Origin: Aminobacter sp. AP02 | GTDB taxonomy: Bacteria; Pseudomonadota; Alphaproteobacteria; Rhizobiales; Rhizobiaceae | Direction of reading: 5' to 3' | DNA length: 62,900 nt | Assembly: GCF_003148805.1 (NCBI RefSeq) | Contig: NZ_QGGX01000025.1 | Location: 1-62,900, forward strand | Shown: positions 1 to 8,761 of the stretch, in pieces | Layout: each line of letters starts with the position of its first letter | Position numbering within the stretch: the stretch's first letter is position 1 | The notes under the pieces: generated by a model | Seen by the model: the letters and a program-made list of their open reading frames with translations, nothing else | Told to the model about the DNA's origin: nothing | Database searches by the model: none | Program-made: the position numbers and the translations under genes

Positions 1-205
1 CGGTGGTGAAGACGATGCGCCCCGCCGCATGGTTTTCGCGCACCAGCGCCTCGAGCCCCGGCTCGAAGATCGGGATGAACCCCTGGTTCAGCCGCACGAC
101 CTTGGCCGCATCGACATCGACGCAGACCACGTCATGGCCGACCTCGGCCAGAACCGCAGCCTGCACAAGCCCGACATAGCCAATTCCAAATACCGTCAAG
201 TTCAT
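1..205 (-). CDS. ugd: UDP-glucose 6-dehydrogenase, N-terminal fragment (runs off left edge)
   Basis: Reading leftwards from an ATG at 205 gives 68 codons with no stop before the window edge. The protein begins MNLTVFGIGYVGLVQAAVLA and continues with CVDVDAAKV and IFEPGLEALV. The GxGxVG dinucleotide-binding loop at residues 7-12, the acidic end of the second beta strand (VDVD) and the conserved P-x-x-EPGLE segment identify the UDP-glucose/GDP-mannose dehydrogenase family. The enzyme oxidises UDP-glucose to UDP-glucuronate for surface polysaccharides. The catalytic cysteine lies beyond the edge, so a related UDP-sugar dehydrogenase cannot be excluded. Confidence 0.85.
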   Translation of the reverse strand, partial: MNLTVFGIGYVGLVQAAVLAEVGHDVVCVDVDAAKVVRLNQGFIPIFEPGLEALVRENHAAGRIVFTT

Positions 206-210
206 CCCGT

Positions 211-259
211 CAAATCCTGCTACCGACCACCGCCATGCATGGCGGTGATACAGGATTTG
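211..259. repeat. nested inverted repeat between hemN and ugd
   Basis: The inner part is a perfect 20-bp palindrome at 228-247 (CACCGCCATGCATGGCGGTG). It is flanked by a second pair of perfect 9-bp arms, 211-219 and 251-259 (CAAATCCTG and CAGGATTTG). The whole could fold as a long two-part hairpin in the 86-bp gap after hemN and before ugd. No T-tract follows on either strand, so a classical terminator is not evident. It may be a dispersed intergenic palindrome or an operator. Confidence 0.6.
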
Positions 260-291
260 CTACGGCCCACCAATCGGAACGTTGGTTCGCC

Positions 292-1641
292 TCATACCGC
301 AATCGAATGACGTGCCGTACCCTCGCCCAGATAGGAGTCGAAGGCAGCGGAGATCGAACGGACGAAGGGTTTGCCCGGTTCGGTGACGACAAAGCGGTTG
401 CCGGCGCGGACAAAGACGCCGTCGCGATCGCTGGCGGCAAGCAGCTCGGCCTCGGCGACGACGTTTCGCGCCGCCTCGCCGAACAGGTCGAGCAGTTCAC
501 AGCGCGAGAAGGAAAAATCGCACATGAGCCGCTCGATGACCCATGCGCGCATGCGGTCGGCATTCGAAAGCGCGAAGCCACGCACCGTGGCGAGGCCGCC
601 AGCCAGCACGCGGCGCTCATACTCGCCGGTCGCCGGCATGTTCTGGACATAGCCTTGCGGCAGCAGGCCGATCGAGGATGCGCCGAGGCCGATCAGCGCA
701 TCGGCCTGGTCGGTGGTATAGCCCTGGAAATTGCGCCGCAAGGCGCCGGAGCGCGCGGCAACCGCGAGGCTGTCCGTGGGCAGCGCGAAATGGTCCATGC
801 CGACGGCCTCGTAACCAGCGGCCAGAATGAGTTGTGTCGCCGCTTCGGCCTGCTCGAGCCTGGCGCAGGCATCGGGAAGCAGCGCCTCGTCGATCATCGT
901 CTGGTGCTTTTTCATCCACGGTACGTGGGCATAGCCGAACAGCGCGATGCGGTCCGGCCGTAATGAAAGGAGCTTGTCCGTCGTCGAAACGATGCTTTCG
1001 AGCGTCTGGTGCGGCAAGCCGTAGAGCATGTCCAGATTGACCGAACGCACGCTGCGCGCGCGAACCCCGTCGACCACCGACTTCGTCTGCTCGAAAGTCT
1101 GTTCGCGGTTGATCGCCTGCTGCACGCGCTCGTCGAAATCCTGCACGCCGAGGCTGGCACGCGTCATGCCGATGCTGGCCAGCGCATCGAAGCGCGCTTC
1201 GTCCATGTCGTTAGGATCCATCTCGACGCTGATCTCGGCATCGGATGTAAAGGCAAACCTGTCCCGCAGCCTCCGCCCAAGCGAAAGGATGTGCTCCGCC
1301 TTGAGCATCGTCGGCGATCCGCCTCCGAAGTGCAGCGCGTTGACCTTCAGCCGGCTTCCGCAAAGTGCCGCCACGGTGTCGATCTCGGCGGCCAGAGCTG
1401 TGAGGTAGCTGACGAGCGGATCGTATTTCCGCGTCTGCTTGGTGTGGCAGGCACAGAACCAGCACAGCCGGTCGCAATAGGGAATATGGACATAGAGCGA
1501 TGCGGAGGCGCCCTTCGGCAGCGCGCGCAGCCAGCTGCCATAGGTGGTCGCCGAGATTGCCGCGTTGAAATGCGGCGCTGTCGGATAGCTGGTGTAGCGC
1601 GGTACCGGCGCGGCATATTTTTCGACGAGTGTCCTGTCCAT
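292..1641 (-). CDS. hemN: oxygen-independent coproporphyrinogen III dehydrogenase
   Basis: This 449-residue radical-SAM enzyme decarboxylates coproporphyrinogen III to protoporphyrinogen IX without oxygen. The N-terminus (VPRYTSYPTAPHF) is typical of true HemN. The radical-SAM cluster motif CxxxCxxC is at C56, C60 and C63 (YCDRLCWFCACH), followed by GGGSPT. The frame stays open up to 1725, but I chose the ATG at 1641: a GGAG lies 6 nt before it, the family begins with this sequence, and an anaerobox at 1691-1704 would otherwise be inside the gene. It diverges from fnrN and is probably induced by it at low oxygen, supplying heme for the cbb3 oxidase encoded next door. Confidence 0.95.
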   Translation of the reverse strand: MDRTLVEKYAAPVPRYTSYPTAPHFNAAISATTYGSWLRALPKGASASLYVHIPYCDRLCWFCACHTKQTRKYDPLVSYLTALAAEIDTVAALCGSRLKVNALHFGGGSPTMLKAEHILSLGRRLRDRFAFTSDAEISVEMDPNDMDEARFDALASIGMTRASLGVQDFDERVQQAINREQTFEQTKSVVDGVRARSVRSVNLDMLYGLPHQTLESIVSTTDKLLSLRPDRIALFGYAHVPWMKKHQTMIDEALLPDACARLEQAEAATQLILAAGYEAVGMDHFALPTDSLAVAARSGALRRNFQGYTTDQADALIGLGASSIGLLPQGYVQNMPATGEYERRVLAGGLATVRGFALSNADRMRAWVIERLMCDFSFSRCELLDLFGEAARNVVAEAELLAASDRDGVFVRAGNRFVVTEPGKPFVRSISAAFDSYLGEGTARHSIAV

Positions 1642-1690
1642 GATCGTCTCCATCAACGACCAAGGATCGGACGCACGCTGCGTCAGCGCC

Positions 1691-1704
1691 TTGACCTGGA
1701 TCAA
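1691..1704. promoter_or_regulatory. FNR/FixK-type anaerobox shared by hemN and fnrN
   Basis: The sequence TTGACCTGGATCAA fits the TTGA-N6-TCAA anaerobox bound by FnrN, FixK and FNR. It lies 49 nt before the hemN start on the minus strand and 86 nt before the fnrN start on the plus strand. Activation of hemN and autoregulation of fnrN are inferred from this position and from known rhizobial FnrN circuits. Confidence 0.85.
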
Positions 1705-1790
1705 TAGCTCGTCGTCAGCGGACACAATGACACGTTCCTTTTACCGTCCTTGATCCCTAGGTTGGGCAAATCAGACGGTCGGACAACGCG

Positions 1791-2516
1791 ATGACCCTTC
1801 GGCAGGACATACATAATTCGGAGATACCCGTGCTGTGCCGAGCTTGCGAGGCGCGGCACCGCGGCGTTTGCGGGGCATTGTCGCCCGAGCAGCTGATGGA
1901 ACTCAGCCGCCACTCGACCAAGCGCAAGATCGAGTCCGGTACCGAACTCGTTTCTGATGCCGGCAGCATCGACAGCTATGCCAACATCCTGGCTGGTGTC
2001 GTCAAGCTGACCAAGACCCTGCCCGATGGCCGTCAGCAGATCGTCGGCCTGCAGTTCGCACCCGATTTCATCGGCCGGCCGTTCAAGCGCGAAAGCACGA
2101 TCAGCGCCGAGGCCGCTACCACCGTTTCCGTCTGCGCGTTTCCAAAGACATCGCTCGACCGGATGATCGAGCGGGCGCCTGAACTCGGCCACCGGCTGCA
2201 CCTGCAGGCGCTCGACGAACTCGACGAGGCGCGCGACTGGATGCTGACGCTCGGCCGCAAGACGGCGGCAGAGCGCGTCGCCTCATTCCTATATCTCATC
2301 GCCCGACACGGGAATCCGGAAGCTGAAAGTGAAGGCAAGGTCAGTTTCGACTTGCCGTTGACACGCGCCGACATCGCCGATTTTCTCGGGCTGACCATCG
2401 AGACTGTAAGCCGGCAATTGACCAAGCTGCGCAAGGACGGGCTGATCACGGTCGAAAACAACCGACACATCACCGTCTTCGACGTAACCAAGCTGGAACG
2501 CCGCGCCAACGTCTGA
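1791..2516 (+). CDS. fnrN: FNR-type oxygen-sensing transcription regulator FnrN
   Basis: This 241-residue Crp/Fnr-family activator carries the N-terminal cluster ligands C16-x2-C19-x7-C27. A further cysteine, C115, sits in the sensor domain. Together these match the four cysteines that hold the oxygen-labile [4Fe-4S] cluster of FNR and FnrN. The C-terminal winged helix (about 188-215, ADIADFLGLTIETVSRQL) has E204, S207 and R208, the residue set that reads TTGAT half-sites. Unlike FixK it therefore senses oxygen directly. It diverges from hemN, and its target boxes precede hemN, ccoN and ccoG in this window. The start lacks a strong ribosome binding site, but the family alignment supports it. 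Confidence 0.93.
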   Translation: MTLRQDIHNSEIPVLCRACEARHRGVCGALSPEQLMELSRHSTKRKIESGTELVSDAGSIDSYANILAGVVKLTKTLPDGRQQIVGLQFAPDFIGRPFKRESTISAEAATTVSVCAFPKTSLDRMIERAPELGHRLHLQALDELDEARDWMLTLGRKTAAERVASFLYLIARHGNPEAESEGKVSFDLPLTRADIADFLGLTIETVSRQLTKLRKDGLITVENNRHITVFDVTKLERRANV

Positions 2517-2525
2517 CCAGAAAGG

Positions 2526-3005
2526 TCAACCCGGCGGCGACAGCTGGGCCAGCACGTGGTCGCGCTCGAAGGCGACGTGTCGGCGCACCGCGCCGAAAAA
2601 GCCGCGCAGCATGAAACCAAGGGTTTCGGGATTCTGCGCCCGGCGCCAGCGCGCAGCGAACCGCAAGGCATCGCGCAATTCGGCGGCATACCCTTCGTCT
2701 TCGAAATGCTCGTGCTTCAGCCGCGCGACAGTCTTTCGCGCTTCGGCGCTTTGGCCGAGGCTTGCAGCGAAGTGCGGATAGATCTCGATCTCCTCGAAGC
2801 GGTGGGTCTCGGCCATCCCGGGCCCAAGCGCGCGCGCCGCCAGCAGGCATTCGCGACGGTTGAGCCCTGCAGGCAACGAGTCGGCAATCGCCTCCAGCCT
2901 GTCGCAAAGGGCAAGCTTTGCCACATGGGCGCGCCGCATGACGGCAACAGCGTCGAGCATGGCTGCTTGCTCCGATCCGGCCGTTATTTCGTCACGCGCA
3001 TTCAT
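2526..3005 (-). CDS. hemerythrin-like HHE-domain protein
   Basis: This 159-residue, mainly helical protein has spaced His and Glu residues typical of the hemerythrin/HHE cation-binding fold: H27, H68 with E71/E72, H78, H98, H100, and H143-x3-E147-x2-H150. Such proteins hold a di-iron centre that binds oxygen, NO or reactive species, or act in iron-sulfur repair; the role here is not fixed by the sequence. The gene converges on fnrN with a 9-bp gap and diverges from ccoN. The shared anaerobox at 3062-3075 lies 56 nt before its ATG, so induction at low oxygen is likely. Confidence 0.8.
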   Translation of the reverse strand: MNARDEITAGSEQAAMLDAVAVMRRAHVAKLALCDRLEAIADSLPAGLNRRECLLAARALGPGMAETHRFEEIEIYPHFAASLGQSAEARKTVARLKHEHFEDEGYAAELRDALRFAARWRRAQNPETLGFMLRGFFGAVRRHVAFERDHVLAQLSPPG

Positions 3006-3061
3006 ATTGTCTTGTTTTTCCCTTCGTACCCTAAGGCTGTTCTGGCACGCGCCGCTTGACC

Positions 3062-3075
3062 TTGATCCAGATCAA
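3062..3075. promoter_or_regulatory. anaerobox between hemerythrin-like gene and ccoN
   Basis: TTGATCCAGATCAA is a perfect FNR/FixK box (TTGAT-N4-ATCAA). It lies 83 nt before the chosen ccoN start and 56 nt before the divergent hemerythrin-like start, so a single palindromic site could serve both promoters. Confidence 0.92.
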
Positions 3076-3158
3076 GGCAGTGTGTGTAATTGTCATGGAT
3101 GTGTGCCGTCTGGCGCCGACGCGAGCTTTCGGCGCTCAGCTACCGTCGGGGATCGCTC

Positions 3159-4775
3159 ATGAAATACGGATTCGAAGTCATCTTGCTGGCACTGGGGGCG
3201 TTCATCGCCTTACTGGGTGTCGCTTTCGCGCATGACAGCCAGTTCGGCGCCCATATGTGGGTGCTGTTTTTTGCGCTGGCGGCAGGCGCCATCGTCTTGA
3301 TGCGCACCAGCAGCTACTCGCCTGTCGATATTCTGGCCGAGGACAAGTCGGCCTACATGGACGGGCCCGTGCGCTATGGCGTCGTCGCCACCGTTTTCTG
3401 GGGCGTCGCGGGCCTGCTCGTTGGCGTGATCGTCGCAGCCCAGCTTGCGTTCCCCGACCTCAACATCGAGCCGTGGCTGAACCTGGGACGCCTGCGCCCG
3501 CTGCACACGTCGGCGGTCATCTTCGCCTTCGGCGGCAACGCTCTGATCGCTACGTCCTTCTACGTCGTCCAGCGTACCTCGCGTGCCCGCCTCTTCGGCG
3601 GCGACCTCGCCTGGTACGTGTTCTGGGGTTACCAGCTGTTCATCGTCATGGCGGCGACAGGTTATCTGCTCGGCATCACCCAGAGCCGCGAATATGCCGA
3701 GCCCGAATGGTATGTCGACATCTTCCTGACGATCGTCTGGGTCGCCTATCTCATCGTCTTCCTGGGCACGATCCTGAACCGCAAGGAGCCGCATATCTAT
3801 GTGGCCAACTGGTTCTATCTGTCCTTCATCATCACCATCGCGATGCTGCACGTCGTCAACAACCTCGCCGTGCCGGCGTCTTTCCTCGGCTCGAAGAGTT
3901 ATTCGCTGTTCGCTGGCGTGCAGGACGCGCTGACGCAATGGTGGTACGGCCATAACGCCGTCGGCTTCTTCCTGACCGCCGGCTTCCTCGGCATGATGTA
4001 CTATTTCGTGCCCAAGCAGGCCAACCGCCCGGTCTATTCGTACCGCCTGTCGATCATCCACTTCTGGTCGCTGATCTTCCTCTACATCTGGGCTGGTCCG
4101 CACCATCTGCACTACACCGCCCTGCCCGACTGGGCGCAGACGCTCGGCATGGTGTTTTCGATCATGCTGTGGATGCCTTCATGGGGTGGCATGATCAACG
4201 GCCTGATGACGCTGTCCGGCGCATGGGACAAGATCCGCACCGATCCGATCATCCGCATGATGGTCATCGCCATCGCCTTCTACGGCATGTCGACCTTCGA
4301 AGGCCCGATGATGTCGATCAAGGCGGTCAACTCGCTCAGCCACTATACCGAGTGGACCATCGGCCACGTCCATTCCGGCGCGCTTGGCTGGAACGGCATG
4401 ATCACCTTCGGCGCCATCTACTTCCTTGTTCCGCGTCTTTGGGGCCGCGAACGGCTCTATTCGATGCGGATGGTGACCTGGCACTTCTGGCTCGCAACCC
4501 TCGGCATCGTCGTCTACGCCGCCGTCATGTGGGTCGCCGGCATCACGCAGGGGCTGATGTGGCGCGAGTACAACGAGCAGGGTTTCCTGGTCTATTCCAT
4601 CGCCGAAAGCGTGGCCGCCATGAAGCCCTACTACATCGTCCGCACCATCGGCGGCCTGATGTACCTCGCCGGCGCGCTGGTCATGGCCTGGAACATCTAC
4701 ATGACGATCCGCGGACACGTGCGCGAGGAAGAGCCGATGCCCGGCGCCGCACCAGTCCTCCAGCCTGCCCAGTAA
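3159..4775 (+). CDS. ccoN: cytochrome c oxidase cbb3-type subunit I
   Basis: This 538-residue polytopic membrane protein is the catalytic heme-copper subunit of the high-affinity cbb3 oxidase. Expected metal-ligand regions are visible: [13 protein letters not shown] (heme b His), [11 protein letters not shown] (CuB His), [14 protein letters not shown] (CuB His pair) and [15 protein letters not shown] (heme ligands). An upstream GTG-type start at 3090 is open in frame, but the ATG at 3159 has GGGGA 8 nt before it and gives the normal family N-terminus. It is first in ccoNOQP, 83 nt after a perfect anaerobox. Confidence 0.97.
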   Translation: MKYGFEVILLALGAFIALLGVAFAHDSQFGAHMWVLFFALAAGAIVLMRTSSYSPVDILAEDKSAYMDGPVRYGVVATVFWGVAGLLVGVIVAAQLAFPDLNIEPWLNLGRLRPLHTSAVIFAFGGNALIATSFYVVQRTSRARLFGGDLAWYVFWGYQLFIVMAATGYLLGITQSREYAEPEWYVDIFLTIVWVAYLIVFLGTILNRKEPHIYVANWFYLSFIITIAMLHVVNNLAVPASFLGSKSYSLFAGVQDALTQWWYGHNAVGFFLTAGFLGMMYYFVPKQANRPVYSYRLSIIHFWSLIFLYIWAGPHHLHYTALPDWAQTLGMVFSIMLWMPSWGGMINGLMTLSGAWDKIRTDPIIRMMVIAIAFYGMSTFEGPMMSIKAVNSLSHYTEWTIGHVHSGALGWNGMITFGAIYFLVPRLWGRERLYSMRMVTWHFWLATLGIVVYAAVMWVAGITQGLMWREYNEQGFLVYSIAESVAAMKPYYIVRTIGGLMYLAGALVMAWNIYMTIRGHVREEEPMPGAAPVLQPAQ

Positions 4776-4785
4776 GGAGCCCGAC

Positions 4786-5517
4786 ATGGCACTGCTCGAC
4801 AAACACAAGATCATCGAGAAGAACGCGACGCTCCTGCTGGTCGGCACGCTGCTGGTCGTCAGCATCGGTGGTATCGTCCAGATCGCGCCCCTCTTCTATC
4901 TCGAAAACACCATCGAAAAAGTCGAAGGCATGCGCCCCTACTCGCCATTGGAGCTGGCGGGGCGCAACATCTACATCCGCGAAGGCTGCTACCTCTGCCA
5001 CAGCCAGATGATCCGCCCGTTCCGTGACGAGGTGGAGCGTTACGGCCACTACAGCCTGGCGGCCGAGTCGATGTACGACCATCCCTTCCAGTGGGGATCG
5101 AAGCGCACCGGCCCGGACCTCGCCCGTGTGGGCGACCGCTACTCCAACGAATGGCACGTCCAGCATCTCATCGAGCCGCGCTCGGTGGTGCCTGAATCGA
5201 TCATGCCGCGTTATGCCTTCCTCAAGGAGACGCCGGTCGAGGTGAAGAACATCAGCTACGACCTGATCGCCAATCGCCGCGTCGGCGTGCCTTACAGCGA
5301 CGACATGATCGCCAATGCCGAGGCTGACATGAAGGCCCAGGCTGACCCCAATGCCGATACGTCAGGTCTTCTGGCGCGCTATCCCAAGGCCAAGCTTGGC
5401 GATTTCGACGGCAACCCGGCAGCGCTGACCGAGATGGACGCGCTTGTCGCCTATCTGCAGATGCTCGGCACGTTGGTCGACTTCTCGACCTACGACCCGG
5501 CCAAAGGCTACCGCTAG
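4786..5517 (+). CDS. ccoO: cytochrome c oxidase cbb3-type subunit II (mono-heme)
   Basis: This 243-residue protein is anchored by one N-terminal membrane helix (about 15-34) with a periplasmic cytochrome c domain. The heme-binding motif is C68-Y-L-C71-H72 ([14 protein letters not shown]), and methionines such as that in [11 protein letters not shown] can act as axial ligand. It passes electrons from CcoP towards CcoN. It starts 10 bp after ccoN with AAGGAG upstream. Length and order match the family. Confidence 0.97.
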   Translation: MALLDKHKIIEKNATLLLVGTLLVVSIGGIVQIAPLFYLENTIEKVEGMRPYSPLELAGRNIYIREGCYLCHSQMIRPFRDEVERYGHYSLAAESMYDHPFQWGSKRTGPDLARVGDRYSNEWHVQHLIEPRSVVPESIMPRYAFLKETPVEVKNISYDLIANRRVGVPYSDDMIANAEADMKAQADPNADTSGLLARYPKAKLGDFDGNPAALTEMDALVAYLQMLGTLVDFSTYDPAKGYR

Positions 5518-5527
5518 GAGATCTGTC

Positions 5528-5677
5528 ATGGACTACAATACCTTGAGGCATTTCGCCGACAGCTGGGGGCTGCTGGCGATGACCGTCTTCTTCATCGGCG
5601 CGGTTCTTTTCGCGCTTCGCCCCGGCAGCCGAGAATCGGCCGAACAGGCCGCACAAATTCCGCTCAAGGAGGACTGA
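5528..5677 (+). CDS. ccoQ: cbb3-type oxidase small subunit CcoQ
   Basis: This 49-residue single-helix protein (MDYNTLRHFADSWGLLAMTV...) is the assembly/stability subunit of the cbb3 oxidase. The frame is open further upstream inside ccoO, but the ATG at 5528 has AGGAG next to the ccoO stop and yields the family N-terminus. Its membrane helix spans about residues 13-31 and the tail is short and charged. Its place between ccoO and ccoP is diagnostic. Confidence 0.92.
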   Translation: MDYNTLRHFADSWGLLAMTVFFIGAVLFALRPGSRESAEQAAQIPLKED

Positions 5678-5680
5678 TCT

Positions 5681-6544
5681 GTGAGCGAAAAGCATATCGA
5701 CGAACTGTCCGGCGTCGAGACCACCGGACATGAATGGGATGGCATCCAGGAACTCAACAATCCGATGCCGCGCTGGTGGTTGTGGACTTTCTACGCCACC
5801 ATCGTCTGGGCGTTGGCTTACACCATCGCCTACCCTGCCTGGCCGATGCTTCGCAGCGCGACCACTGGCGTCCTGGGCTATTCCAGCCGCGCCGACGTCC
5901 AGGCCGACCTGACAGCCGCCGAAGACGCCAAGAGCGCCTATGTCGAGGCGGTGAAGAGCAAGAGCGTCGACGAGATCATGGCCGACGAGAACCTGCGCCA
6001 GTTCGCAACGGCTGCGGGTTCGGCGGCGTTCAAGGTCAACTGCATCCAGTGCCACGGCTCGGGTGCTCAGGGTTCGCCCGGCTTTCCCAACCTGAACGAT
6101 GACGAATGGCTTTGGGGCGGCAAGGTCGACCAGATCTACCAGACAATTTCCCATGGCGTCCGCTTCGCCGGCGACGAAGAGACGCATGTATCGGAGATGC
6201 CGGCTTTCGCCGAGGTCCTCGAACCGCAGCAGATCAACGAGGTTGCGGCCTATGTCGCAAGTCTTGCCGGCACGGCCGACACGCCCGATCTGGTGCGTGC
6301 CGGCGCCAAGGTCTTCGCCGACAATTGCGCCGCATGCCACGGCGAAAATGCCAAGGGCAACAAGGAGTTGGGCGCCCCGGACCTGACCGACGCGATCTTC
6401 CTTTATGCCTCCGGGCAGAACGCGATCGCCCAGCAGGTGCGCCATCCCAAGCACGGAGTCATGCCCGCCTGGGGTTCGCGGCTTGGCGACGTGAAGGTCA
6501 AGGAGCTTGCCGTCTTCGTCTATTCGCTGGGCGGCGGCGAATAG
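5681..6544 (+). CDS. ccoP: cytochrome c oxidase cbb3-type subunit III (di-heme)
   Basis: This 287-residue subunit has an N-terminal membrane helix (about 32-52) and two cytochrome c domains with CxxCH at C121-x2-C124-H125 and C216-x2-C219-H220. M173 (SEMPAF) and M261 (GVMPAWG) are the probable axial methionines. It accepts electrons from soluble or membrane cytochromes and hands them to CcoO. It starts with GTG, supported by AAGGAGG 8 nt upstream and a 3-bp gap after ccoQ. Confidence 0.97.
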   Translation: MSEKHIDELSGVETTGHEWDGIQELNNPMPRWWLWTFYATIVWALAYTIAYPAWPMLRSATTGVLGYSSRADVQADLTAAEDAKSAYVEAVKSKSVDEIMADENLRQFATAAGSAAFKVNCIQCHGSGAQGSPGFPNLNDDEWLWGGKVDQIYQTISHGVRFAGDEETHVSEMPAFAEVLEPQQINEVAAYVASLAGTADTPDLVRAGAKVFADNCAACHGENAKGNKELGAPDLTDAIFLYASGQNAIAQQVRHPKHGVMPAWGSRLGDVKVKELAVFVYSLGGGE

Positions 6545-6632
6545 TCCTCTATTCGCCGACGGGGGAATGGGCGAAAGGCAAGATGGGGGCTCGGCAGCAA
6601 TGCCGGGTCTCGCCGCGTAGAAAACCCCGGGG

Positions 6633-6646
6633 TTGACCTGGGTCAA
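6633..6646. promoter_or_regulatory. anaerobox upstream of ccoG
   Basis: TTGACCTGGGTCAA fits TTGA-N6-TCAA. It lies 64 nt before the ccoG ATG in the 166-bp gap after ccoP. It suggests that the assembly operon ccoG-fixHIS has its own FnrN-controlled promoter besides any readthrough from ccoNOQP. Confidence 0.82.
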
Positions 6647-6710
6647 GGCCGGTTGCCAGCCGACCAAGCATAACGGGCATACCCGGAGTTCGGGGGTGCA
6701 GGAGATAAAA

Positions 6711-8267
6711 ATGCTTGACGACACGGAAGTCGAGAGGCTCGAAGTAGAGGCGGTCAACTCCGCCAAGACCCGCCAACCGCTTTACACTGCGCGCAAGAAG
6801 GTCTTTCCCAAGCGTGCCTCCGGTCGTTTCCGTCAGTTCAAGTGGCTGATCATGGCGATCACCCTCGGCATCTACTATCTGACACCGTGGATCAGGTGGG
6901 ATCGCGGTCCCTACGCACCCGACCAGGCGGTTCTGCTCGACATCGCAAACAGGCGTTTCTACTTCTTCGCAATCGAAATCTGGCCCCAGGAATTCTACTA
7001 CGTCGCCGGCCTGCTGGTCATGGCCGGCATCGGGCTTTTCCTAGTCACCTCGACGGTCGGCCGCGCCTGGTGCGGATACACCTGCCCGCAGACGGTATGG
7101 GTCGACCTGTTCCTCGTCGTCGAACGTGGCATCGAAGGCGACCGCAATGCCCGCATCAAGCTCGACGCGGCGCCGATGTCCGCAAGCAAGCTCGCCAAGC
7201 GCGTCGCCAAGCACGCCGTCTGGCTCGTCATCGCGGTTGCCACCGGCGGCGCCTGGATCTTCTATTTCGCCGACGCGCCTACCCTGCTCGCGGACTTCGT
7301 TACCGGCCACGCCGAGCCTGTCGCCTACATCACCGTCGCCATCCTCACCGCCACCACCTATCTCTTCGGCGGGCTGATGCGCGAACAGGTCTGCACCTAC
7401 ATGTGCCCGTGGCCGCGAATCCAGGCTGCGATGCTCGACGAAAACTCGCTGACGGTCACCTATAACGACTGGCGTGGCGAACCCCGTTCGCGCCATGCCA
7501 AGAAGGCTGCCGCCGAAGGCCTTACCGTTGGCGATTGCGTCGACTGCAACGCTTGCGTTGCCGTCTGTCCGATGGGCATCGACATTCGCGATGGCCAGCA
7601 GCTCGAATGCATTACCTGCGCGCTCTGCATCGACGCCTGTGACAGTGTCATGGACAAGATCGGCAAGGAGCGCGGCCTCATCTCCTATGCCACCCTCGCC
7701 GATTACCAGTCGAACATGGCAATCGCCACGGATCCGGCAACCAAGACCATCGACCCGAAGCGGGTGCGCGACGACAAAGGCAAGCTCAGCGCGGCAATTG
7801 CGCACTTCCGGCTCAGCCGGATATTCCGCCCGCGCACGTTCGTCTACGCAGCCGCCTGGAGCCTGATTGGCATTGCCTTGCTGTTTGCCCTGCTCAGCCG
7901 CGACCGGCTCGAGGTCAACGTGCTGCAGGACCGCAATCCGCAATATGTCCGCCTGTCAGACGGTTCGATCCGAAACGGCTATACCGTCAAGCTGCTCAAC
8001 ATGGTGCCGCAGCCGCGCAATTTCGAACTCAGCATCGAAGGCTTGGCCGGTGCCAACATGAGCGTCGTGGGCCTTGACCAGCCCGAGAGCCGTTCCATCA
8101 CCACCGAGGTTGAGGCCGACAAGCTGAAGACGATCAGGGTTTATGTCCGCCAGCCGCTCGAAAACCTGGCGGAGGGGCAGAGCTTCAAGTTCGTCGTCGT
8201 GGACAAGGCGGGTTCCGAAAGAGCCTCTTATGTCGCAAAGTTCAATGTTCCGGAGACAGGTCGATGA
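6711..8267 (+). CDS. ccoG: cbb3 oxidase maturation iron-sulfur protein CcoG/FixG
   Basis: This 518-residue membrane ferredoxin has several N-terminal membrane helices with CGYTCPQ and CTYMCPWP motifs. Two [4Fe-4S] motifs follow: C276-x2-C279-x2-C282-x3-C286 and C300-x2-C303-x2-C306-x3-C310. A C-terminal Ig-like FixG domain ends the protein. The family is linked to Cu(II) reduction during cbb3 oxidase assembly. The ATG at 6711 has GGAGA 5 nt before it; upstream in-frame codons fall in the anaerobox and are not credible starts. Its TGA overlaps the fixH ATG. Confidence 0.95.
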   Translation: MLDDTEVERLEVEAVNSAKTRQPLYTARKKVFPKRASGRFRQFKWLIMAITLGIYYLTPWIRWDRGPYAPDQAVLLDIANRRFYFFAIEIWPQEFYYVAGLLVMAGIGLFLVTSTVGRAWCGYTCPQTVWVDLFLVVERGIEGDRNARIKLDAAPMSASKLAKRVAKHAVWLVIAVATGGAWIFYFADAPTLLADFVTGHAEPVAYITVAILTATTYLFGGLMREQVCTYMCPWPRIQAAMLDENSLTVTYNDWRGEPRSRHAKKAAAEGLTVGDCVDCNACVAVCPMGIDIRDGQQLECITCALCIDACDSVMDKIGKERGLISYATLADYQSNMAIATDPATKTIDPKRVRDDKGKLSAAIAHFRLSRIFRPRTFVYAAAWSLIGIALLFALLSRDRLEVNVLQDRNPQYVRLSDGSIRNGYTVKLLNMVPQPRNFELSIEGLAGANMSVVGLDQPESRSITTEVEADKLKTIRVYVRQPLENLAEGQSFKFVVVDKAGSERASYVAKFNVPETGR

Positions 8268-8761
8268 GCTCTCGCGCCGCTCAGCCCAAGCCATTCACTG
8301 GTTGGCATATGCTGGCCATCATGGTCGCGTTCTTCGGCGTCATCATCGCCGTCAATCTGCTCATGGCCACCCTGGCCAATACGAGCTGGACGGGCCTCGT
8401 CGTGCAAAACACCTATGTCGCCAGCCAGCAGTTCAATGAACAAGTGGCAGAAGCCCGGGCCCAGGCGGCACTTGGCTGGAAGGGAACGCTGACCATCGCC
8501 AATGGCGAGATTCGCTATGGTCTGGTCGACGCATCGGGCACGCCGATTCATGCCGAGAGCGTCACAGTGACCTTCCGCCGGCCCGCTTACGAGGCCGAGG
8601 ACTGGCAGGCAACGCTTAAACGCAACACCGACAGTACCTTCTCGGCCACCGCCGCCATCCGCGACGGCATCTGGATCGTCAACACCGAAGCCAAGCTGAG
8701 CGATGGCACGCCATATCACGAGGCGCGGCGCCTCATCGTTACCGCGGGAGACGCGAAATGA
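8264..8761 (+). CDS. fixH: FixH-like cbb3 oxidase assembly protein
   Basis: This 165-residue protein has one membrane helix (about 16-38) and a periplasmic domain matching FixH, needed with FixG, FixI and FixS for cbb3 oxidase biogenesis. Its molecular activity is not known from sequence. It overlaps ccoG and fixI by ATGA at both ends, so it is translationally coupled within the assembly operon. Confidence 0.92.
   Translation: MSSRAAQPKPFTGWHMLAIMVAFFGVIIAVNLLMATLANTSWTGLVVQNTYVASQQFNEQVAEARAQAALGWKGTLTIANGEIRYGLVDASGTPIHAESVTVTFRRPAYEAEDWQATLKRNTDSTFSATAAIRDGIWIVNTEAKLSDGTPYHEARRLIVTAGDAK

Noticed and set aside
1750-1770. TTGATCCCTAGGTTG as a second anaerobox before fnrN
   Set aside because: Only the left half-site fits; the right half TCAA is missing at the correct spacing.
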